NCBI GenBank assembly: GCA_035697485.1
Contig: DASSCU010000051.1
Location: 1-64,000, forward strand
Direction of reading: 5' to 3'
Source: Actinomycetota bacterium
Lineage (GTDB): Bacteria; Actinomycetota; UBA4738; HRBIN12
DNA length: 64,000 nt
In this document: positions 60,933 through 64,000 of the stretch, in pieces
How the letters are laid out: each line of letters begins with the position of its first letter
Position numbering within the stretch: the stretch's first letter is position 1
Notes under the pieces: model-generated
Database searches by the model: none
Told to the model about the DNA's origin: nothing
The model's input: only the letters and a program-made list of their open reading frames with translations
Position numbers and translations under genes: made by a program

Positions 60933-63130
60933 CAGATCGTGCGGGCCACCTCGCGCACCTCGAAGGCCTCGATCACGTCGCCCTCCTTGAGGTCTTGGTA
61001 CCCCTCGATCCCGATGCCGCACTCGTACCCGGCGGCCACGTCCTTCACGTCGTCCTTGAACCGACGCAGCGATCCGATCTTGCCCTCGTAGACGACGATG
61101 CCGTCGCGCACGAGTCGCACGCGGGCGTCACGCGGGATCGTGCCCTGGGTGACGTAGCAGCCGGCCACGACCCCGAGCCTCGGCACCCGGAACGTCTGGC
61201 GCACCTCGGCCTGCCCGAGCTCGTGCTCCTGCTTCTCGGGAGGCAGCATGCCCGAGAGCGCGGACTTGATGTCGTCGATCGCGTCGTAGATCACCCGGTA
61301 CGTGCGGATGTCGACCCCTTCCCGATCGGCGAGGTCGACGGCCTGCTTGTCGGGGCGCACGTTGAACCCGATCACGATCGCGTCGGACGCCATCGCGAGC
61401 GACACGTCGTTCTCCGTGATCCCGCCCGCGGCGCTGCGCACGATGTTCACGCGCACCTCGTCCTGCGGCAGCTTGAGGAACGCATCGGTCAACGCCCCCA
61501 GCGAGCCCTGCACGTCGGCCTTGACCACGAGGTTGAGCTCCGGGATCTCGGCCCGTTCGGCTTGGCGCAACAGGTCGGAGAGGGTCGGCGGTCGGCTGAT
61601 CACGAGCTCGGCCGCCCGGGCCTTCGCCTCACGCTCGCTGGCGACGTGACGCGCCTCGCGCTCGTCGGCGACCTCGCGGAACTCGTCGCCGGACGCGGGG
61701 ACGGCCTCCCACCCCAGCAGCTGCACCGGCTTCGACGGCCCCGCCACTTCGAGGGCGGTGCCGTTCTCGTCCTGCATCGCGCGGATCTTGCAGTAGGTGG
61801 TGCCGGAGACCAGGGCGTCGCCGATGTCGAGGGTGCCGCGCTGCACGAGCACGGTCGCGACGGGGCCCCGACCCTTGTCGAGGTGAGCCTCGATCACGGT
61901 GCCGCGTGCCCGGCCTGTGGGCACGCCCTTGAGCTCCTCGAGATCGGCGACGAGCAGGATCGTCTCGAGCAGCGTGTCGAGGTTCGTCTTCGCCTTGGCC
62001 GAGACGTCGACGAACTCGGTATCGCCGCCCCACTCCGACGGCACCAGGCTCCGCTCGACCAGCTGCTGACGCACGCGCGTCGGGTCGGCCGACTCCTTGT
62101 CGACCTTGTTCACGGCGACGACGATCGGCACCTCGGCCGCCTTCGCGTGGTCGAGGGCCTCGATCGTCTGCGGCATCACCCCGTCGTCGGCCGCCACGAC
62201 CAGCACCGCGATGTCGGTCACCTGCGCGCCGCGGGCGCGCATCGCGGTGAAGGCCTCGTGGCCGGGGGTGTCGATGAACGTGATGTCGCGGTCGCCCACG
62301 TGCGCCTGATAGGCGCCGATGTGCTGCGTGATGCCGCCGAACTCGCCGGCCACGACGTCGGTCTCGCGGATCGCGTCGAGCAGCTTCGTCTTCCCGTGGT
62401 CGACGTGCCCCATCACGGTGACCACCGGGGGTCGTGGGACGAGCAGCGCCTCGTCGGCCTCCTCGTCGGCCTCCTCGGCGACGAGCTCGTCCTCGAGGCC
62501 GATGATCTCGGCTTCCATGCCGAGCTCGTCCGCGACCAGTGCGATGGCCTCATCGGACAACGACGTGGTCGCCGTCGCCATCTCCTTGGCCATGAAGAGG
62601 ATCTTCACGATGTCGGCGGGGCCTTTGCCGACCTTCTCGGCGATGTCTTGCGGCGTCGCACCTCGCACGACCCGAAGCGTGGGCACGGCCGGCTCGGCCG
62701 GTGTGCGAGCGACGCGAGGCGGTCTCCTGGCGCCCGTGGGCGTCGGCGTGGGCGTCGGCTCGACGACGGGTTCGGTGGCCGTTGCGGCCGCAGCCGCCGG
62801 GGCGGCCGCCGTGGGAGCCACCGGGGTCGGCGCCGCGGGTGCGGGCTGCTCGGCCGACTCCTCACTCGTGGCGGCCGCGACCTCGGGCTGGGCAGGGGCG
62901 GGTTCCTTCTTCGCCTTGGCCTTCGGCTTGCGCGGGGCCGGGGGCGGCTCGAGCACCTCGCGTCGCTTCGGTGCCTCGGTGGCCTTCCCACCCGAGGCCC
63001 GCAACCTCGGCACGAGGTCCTCGGGCACGCTGGACGAGGCGGACTTGCCCGCCACACCCATCTGCTCCAACGTCACCAGCAACTCCTTGCTGGTGACCCC
63101 GAGTTCCTTCGCCAGTTCGTGGACCCTCAC
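60932..63130 (-). CDS. infB: Translation initiation factor IF-2
   Basis: 732 aa. IF2_N domain ([20 protein letters not shown]), a Pro/Ala-rich linker (55-160), a second N-terminal IF2 unit, G domain with G1 [15 protein letters not shown]3 DTPGHEAF and G4 NKVD, and domains II-IV. GTG start overlapping the ylxR stop. It brings initiator tRNA to the 30S subunit. Confidence 0.97.
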   Translation of the reverse strand: MRVHELAKELGVTSKELLVTLEQMGVAGKSASSSVPEDLVPRLRASGGKATEAPKRREVLEPPPAPRKPKAKAKKEPAPAQPEVAAATSEESAEQPAPAAPTPVAPTAAAPAAAAATATEPVVEPTPTPTPTGARRPPRVARTPAEPAVPTLRVVRGATPQDIAEKVGKGPADIVKILFMAKEMATATTSLSDEAIALVADELGMEAEIIGLEDELVAEEADEEADEALLVPRPPVVTVMGHVDHGKTKLLDAIRETDVVAGEFGGITQHIGAYQAHVGDRDITFIDTPGHEAFTAMRARGAQVTDIAVLVVAADDGVMPQTIEALDHAKAAEVPIVVAVNKVDKESADPTRVRQQLVERSLVPSEWGGDTEFVDVSAKAKTNLDTLLETILLVADLEELKGVPTGRARGTVIEAHLDKGRGPVATVLVQRGTLDIGDALVSGTTYCKIRAMQDENGTALEVAGPSKPVQLLGWEAVPASGDEFREVADEREARHVASEREAKARAAELVISRPPTLSDLLRQAERAEIPELNLVVKADVQGSLGALTDAFLKLPQDEVRVNIVRSAAGGITENDVSLAMASDAIVIGFNVRPDKQAVDLADREGVDIRTYRVIYDAIDDIKSALSGMLPPEKQEHELGQAEVRQTFRVPRLGVVAGCYVTQGTIPRDARVRLVRDGIVVYEGKIGSLRRFKDDVKDVAAGYECGIGIEGYQDLKEGDVIEAFEVREVARTI

Positions 63131-63402
63131 GCCGCTCCCATCCGCTCGATCTCGTGCATCAGCCTACCGACTTCGTCAGTACCCAGACCCGTGCGCAGCG
63201 CCCTGCCCAGCACCCCGGAGCGGCCCGCCGCCGCGAGGCACGCCGGGTCACGATGCACGTACGCACCGCGCCCGGGGGCGGTCCCGGCACGATCGATCCC
63301 CGGTCCCTCGGTCGAGACGGCGACCCGCACCAGCGCGGACTTCGGCGCCCGCTCGCGACACCCGACGCAGGTGCGGATCGGCTCGCGTGGCACGGTGTTC
63401 AC
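63127..63402 (-). CDS. YlxR-family RNA-binding protein
   Basis: 91 aa. [20 protein letters not shown] and [20 protein letters not shown] are the DUF448/YlxR signature (GRGAY-H). YlxR proteins bind RNase P RNA or act as regulators between nusA and infB. GTG start overlapping the nusA stop; ends overlapping infB. Confidence 0.93.
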   Translation of the reverse strand: MNTVPREPIRTCVGCRERAPKSALVRVAVSTEGPGIDRAGTAPGRGAYVHRDPACLAAAGRSGVLGRALRTGLGTDEVGRLMHEIERMGAA

Positions 63403-64000
63403 TCCGTGACCGGCGCCTCCTCGGCTGCCTCGGCGGGGGCGTCGGGTTCGACGGACTCGGGAGCGGCCTCGGCGGGCTCGGACGGCTCGGACACGACCTC
63501 GTCGGCGGCCGGTTCAGCAGGGGCGGCCTGCGCGGCGGCCGCGGCGGTGCCCGCGCGCGCCTCGTCGGCCACTTGGGTCTCCGACTTGATGTCGATGCGC
63601 CAGCCGGTCAGGCGAGCGGCCAGGCGCGCGTTCTGCCCTTCCTTCCCGATCGCGAGCGAGAGCTGGTAGTCGGGCACGATCACCATGGCCGTGCCCGTGC
63701 TCTCGTCGATGCGGACCTCCTTCACCTTGGCCGGCTGCAACGCGTTCGCGACGAACTCGGCCGAGTTGTCGGACCAGGGCACGACGTCGATCTTCTCGCC
63801 GCGCAGCTCGTTGACCACCATGCGAACGCGCGAGCCCTTGGGGCCCACGCATGCGCCCACGGGGTCGACCCCCGGCTCGTTCGAGAGGACCCCGATCTTC
63901 GATCGGTGCCCGGGCTCTCGCGCGACGGCTTTGATCACGACGATGCCCTCCTCGACCTCGGGCACCTCCATCGCGAACAACGCCTTCAGCAACCCCGGGT
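63399..64000 (-). CDS. nusA: Transcription termination/antitermination factor NusA (5' part outside window)
   Basis: Only the C-terminal ~200 codons are in the window. KH1 includes [20 protein letters not shown] and [22 protein letters not shown]2 includes [20 protein letters not shown] then [10 protein letters not shown]. An acidic Ala/Glu/Pro tail of about 50 residues ends the protein, as in actinobacterial NusA. Controls pausing, termination and rRNA antitermination. Confidence 0.94.
   Translation of the reverse strand, partial: PGLLKALFAMEVPEVEEGIVVIKAVAREPGHRSKIGVLSNEPGVDPVGACVGPKGSRVRMVVNELRGEKIDVVPWSDNSAEFVANALQPAKVKEVRIDESTGTAMVIVPDYQLSLAIGKEGQNARLAARLTGWRIDIKSETQVADEARAGTAAAAAQAAPAEPAADEVVSEPSEPAEAAPESVEPDAPAEAAEEAPVTE

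Noticed and set aside
60995-63409. Plus-strand open frame of 804 codons
   Set aside because: Antisense to infB and ylxR, both with unmistakable motifs.

Overview
The window is a GC-rich bacterial chromosome segment, most likely from a member of the Actinomycetota, possibly a deep-branching lineage. Supporting evidence: a Gly-Cys-Val tRNA set; a lexA / LysM cell-division-suppressor / nrdR / B12-dependent nrdJ block with actinobacterial-type GAAC-N4-GTTC LexA boxes; GTG starts; and many start codons placed 6-9 nt after a TANNNT -10 element (leaderless promoters). The genus cannot be read from the sequence.

Layout. 0-8.7 kb: tRNA-Val, tRNA-Cys and a 49-nt tRNA-Gly remnant, then an 8.2-kb accessory block ending at the intact tRNA-Gly. 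The remnant and the intact gene are direct repeats, so the block looks like an old integration into tRNA-Gly that split a Gly-Cys-Val cluster. It holds two-component signalling genes (sensor kinase, single-domain receivers, a receiver-cyclase fusion, a NarL-type regulator with a degenerate kinase), a cupin, an HhH-like protein and two decayed genes. 8.7-14.7 kb: acetyltransferase, dut, a VOC protein, then nrdJ-nrdR-LysM gene divergent from lexA, with tandem NrdR boxes and three LexA boxes. 14.7-24.2 kb: an RTX-like repeat protein, a SIS protein, hflX, then the overlapping chain miaB-miaA-dapF-dapE-dapC-dapD. 24.3-33.2 kb: a giant coiled-coil gene convergent with RNase Y, then recX-recA (clear LexA-controlled promoter), thpR, cinA and a RodZ-like HTH gene. 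33.2-41.5 kb: pyrophosphatase, small genes, ftsK, RNase J, dapA and a cob(I)alamin adenosyltransferase. 41.6-51.5 kb: lipoprotein, phosphatase and exporter genes, a decayed PIG-L gene, dapB, an M16 protease, pnp, rpsO, an acyltransferase, a DUF998 protein and ribF. 51.6-58.4 kb: an envelope-lipid-type cluster inserted between ribF and truB. 58.4-64 kb: truB-nrnA-rbfA-DUF503-infB-ylxR-nusA, running off the window end.

How the genes fit together. Five genes cover most of the succinylase route to diaminopimelate (dapA, dapB, dapD, dapC, dapE) and dapF the final epimerisation. recA, lexA and the LysM suppressor form an SOS regulon visible from operator sites. NrdJ needs adenosylcobalamin, and a PduO-type adenosyltransferase is present. 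RNase Y, RNase J and PNPase give a Gram-positive-style RNA decay set.

The most unusual locus is 52.5-58.4 kb. Two paralogous membrane proteins each join a catalytically degenerate PAP2 domain to an intact-looking kinase domain. They flank a lipoprotein, an intact PAP2 phosphatase and a YbhN-like flippase-family protein. This is my best candidate for an undescribed system; its substrate is unknown.
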